Below are positions 32,208 to 33,758 of a stretch of DNA of 33,758 nt, piece by piece (the first letter of the stretch is position 1; each line of letters starts with the position of its first letter). The notes under the pieces were generated by a model. It saw only the letters and a program-made list of their open reading frames with translations. It ran no database searches and was not told where the DNA came from. A program made the position numbers and the translations under genes. Source of the stretch: Eubacteriales bacterium (lineage in GTDB: Bacteria > Bacillota > Clostridia > Lachnospirales > Lachnospiraceae); NCBI GenBank assembly GCA_030537195.1, contig JAUNOK010000026.1, forward strand, positions 1 through 33,758. Direction: 5' to 3'.

Positions 32208-33710
32208 ATGATTACAGGTGAATTAAAGAATAAAATTGATGGATTATGGGATATATTTGCAGCAGGAGGATTGGTTAATCCGCTTGAGGTAATTGAACAG
32301 ATTACTTATCTTATGTTCATACATGATTTGGATGATTCAGATAATACAAGGGCTAAAGAGAGTGCAATGCTGGGACTTCCATATCAGAGCATATTTGCAG
32401 ATGAAGTAAAGATAGGTGACAGAGTAATTGAAGGTACACAGTTGAAATGGTCAGTATTTCACGATTATCCAGCAGATAAGATGTATACGATAATGCAGGA
32501 ATGGGTTTTCCCATTTATCAAGACATTACACAGTGATAAGAACAGTGCCTATTCTAAATATATGGATGACGCTATATTTAAACTGCCAACACCACTTGTA
32601 TTGTCTAAAGTAGTTGATTCTTTAGATGACATTTATAAAATGATGAATGAGGTTCAGACAGCAGATGTCCGTGGCGATGTTTATGAGTACCTCTTGTCTA
32701 AGATTGCACAATCAGGACGAAACGGTCAGTTCAGAACTCCAAGACATATTATCAGAATGATGGTTGAGTTGATGGATCCATCAAGTGATGAAGTTATATG
32801 TGATCCGGCATGCGGAACATCAGGATTCTTAGTTGCTTCTGGGGAATATCTCAAAGAGAAGAAAAAGGATGAAATATTCTTTGATCGTCAGAAGAAAGAC
32901 CATTATATGAATCATATGTTTTACGGATATGATATGGACAGGACAATGCTTAGAATTGGTGCCATGAACATGATGACACATGGAATTGACAATCCATTTA
33001 TTGAATATAGAGATAGTTTGTCAGATCAGAATACAGATAAAGATAAATATACACTCGTGTTAGCGAATCCACCTTTTAAGGGAAGTCTCGATGCGGAATC
33101 TGTATCAGGCGACTTATTAAAAGTATGTAAGACAAAGAAGACAGAGCTTTTATTCCTGACATTATTTCTTCGTATTCTTAAAGTTGGCGGACGATGTGCC
33201 TGTATTGTACCGGATGGAGTATTATTTGGCTCGTCAACAGCACACAAGGCTATAAGAAAAGAGATTGTAGAGAATCAGAGATTAGAAGCAGTAATCTCTA
33301 TGCCATCAGGAGTTTTCAAGCCATACGCGGGAGTATCTACAGCCATTCTTATATTTACTAAAACAGAACATGGCGGAACTGATAATGTCTGGTTCTACGA
33401 CATGACAGCAGACGGATTCAGTCTTGATGACAAGCGTTCTCCTATAGCTGATAATGATATTCCAGATATTATTGAAAGATTCAGACATCTTGATAAGGAA
33501 GCAGACAGAAAGAGAACAGACAAGTCATTCATGGTTCCTAAGAAGGATATAGTCGATAATGATTACGACCTTAGTATTAATAAATACAAAGAAGTTGAGT
33601 ATGTAGCAGTTGAATACCCACCAACAGAGGAAATTATGGCTAATATCCGTGAACTTGAGATGCAGATTGGCACGGAGATGGACGAGTTGGAGAAGTTGTT
33701 GGGGTTATAA
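32208..33710 (+). CDS. hsdM: Type I restriction-modification system methylase subunit (HsdM)
   Basis: A 500-residue N6-adenine methyltransferase. The N-terminal HsdM helical domain (about 1-140) is followed by GQFRTPRHIIRMMVELMD. Motif I (DPACGTSGFL, 199-208) binds S-adenosylmethionine, and motif IV NPPF (287-290) is catalytic. The C-terminal segment has a helix, NIRELEMQIGTEMDELEKLL, that usually contacts the specificity subunit. It needs HsdS to choose its target and HsdR to cut. Neither is inside the window, but they probably follow. AGGAGATATGAAGA precedes the ATG. Confidence 0.93.
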   Translation: MITGELKNKIDGLWDIFAAGGLVNPLEVIEQITYLMFIHDLDDSDNTRAKESAMLGLPYQSIFADEVKIGDRVIEGTQLKWSVFHDYPADKMYTIMQEWVFPFIKTLHSDKNSAYSKYMDDAIFKLPTPLVLSKVVDSLDDIYKMMNEVQTADVRGDVYEYLLSKIAQSGRNGQFRTPRHIIRMMVELMDPSSDEVICDPACGTSGFLVASGEYLKEKKKDEIFFDRQKKDHYMNHMFYGYDMDRTMLRIGAMNMMTHGIDNPFIEYRDSLSDQNTDKDKYTLVLANPPFKGSLDAESVSGDLLKVCKTKKTELLFLTLFLRILKVGGRCACIVPDGVLFGSSTAHKAIRKEIVENQRLEAVISMPSGVFKPYAGVSTAILIFTKTEHGGTDNVWFYDMTADGFSLDDKRSPIADNDIPDIIERFRHLDKEADRKRTDKSFMVPKKDIVDNDYDLSINKYKEVEYVAVEYPPTEEIMANIRELEMQIGTEMDELEKLLGL

Positions 33711-33758
33711 AATAAAGAAAGGTAATACAAATTCGGATTTGTAGGGATGAGGTAGATG
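33711..33758 (+). other. End of window: short tail with a possible next start codon
   Basis: After the hsdM stop there are 48 bases and no terminator. The last three bases are ATG, preceded by GATGAGGTAG, so this may be the start codon of the next gene, probably hsdS. Confidence 0.4.

Overview
The window looks like chromosomal DNA of an AT-rich, low-GC Gram-positive anaerobe, most likely a Lachnospiraceae-type Clostridium relative (Lachnospira/Eubacterium eligens-like). The reasons are strong AAGGAGG-type ribosome binding sites, sigma-A promoters of TTGACA/TATAAT type, a CIRCE/HrcA heat-shock operator, many U-tailed intrinsic terminators, and the family mix (UMF1-type MFS, zinc phospholipase C-like proteins, PucR, iron alcohol dehydrogenase, Fic, HsdM). 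The genus is an inference. I see no tRNA, rRNA, CRISPR array, transposase or phage gene.

Layout. (a) 1-1265: the C-terminal end of a membrane-anchored, Ig-like surface protein. (b) 1357-9468: an Eis-like acetyltransferase, an amino-acid permease, a metallophosphoesterase, a possible minus-strand small RNA (about 4970-5153), two divergent zinc phospholipase C-like genes, a UMF1-type MFS transporter, a TetR regulator and a GNAT enzyme. (c) 9622-19155: a type II acyl-assembly operon: acyl carrier protein, a tandem ketosynthase fusion whose second half has lost its catalytic residues, FabG, FabZ, FabD, AccD, AccA, a cysteine-motif flavoprotein, a PlsX-like protein and an arginase-family protein. 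No enoyl reductase of a known type, FabH, AccB or AccC is present. (d) 19174-20008: a CIRCE-controlled Hsp20 gene with a structured leader and a 40-residue basic protein. (e) 20072-23550: a run of small housekeeping-like genes (DUF1295, a membrane protein, YbaK, a coiled-coil protein, a YgjP-like peptidase, Dabb, HD). (f) 23636-31020: a Fic protein, then a TauE-like exporter and PucR regulator, followed by a class III aminotransferase, an iron alcohol dehydrogenase, a P-II protein and an APC permease. (g) 31046-33758: a second Fic protein with a winged-helix tail and a type I modification subunit HsdM; the window ends at what may be the start codon of the next gene.

Two blocks deserve most attention. 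The acyl-assembly operon resembles a fatty-acid operon, but it encodes a KS/chain-length-factor-like pair fused in one chain, a carrier protein with an unusual GLDSID site, and a redox flavoprotein where an enoyl reductase would be expected. Between the ACP and ketosynthase genes lies a 256-base leader in which one segment can pair with either of two later segments. The aminotransferase, iron alcohol dehydrogenase, TauE-like exporter, permease and P-II protein together fit uptake of an aminated compound, capture of its nitrogen, reduction of the resulting aldehyde and export of the waste. Taurine to isethionate is the best-fitting candidate, but GABA, beta-alanine or aminoethylphosphonate cannot be excluded from sequence alone.
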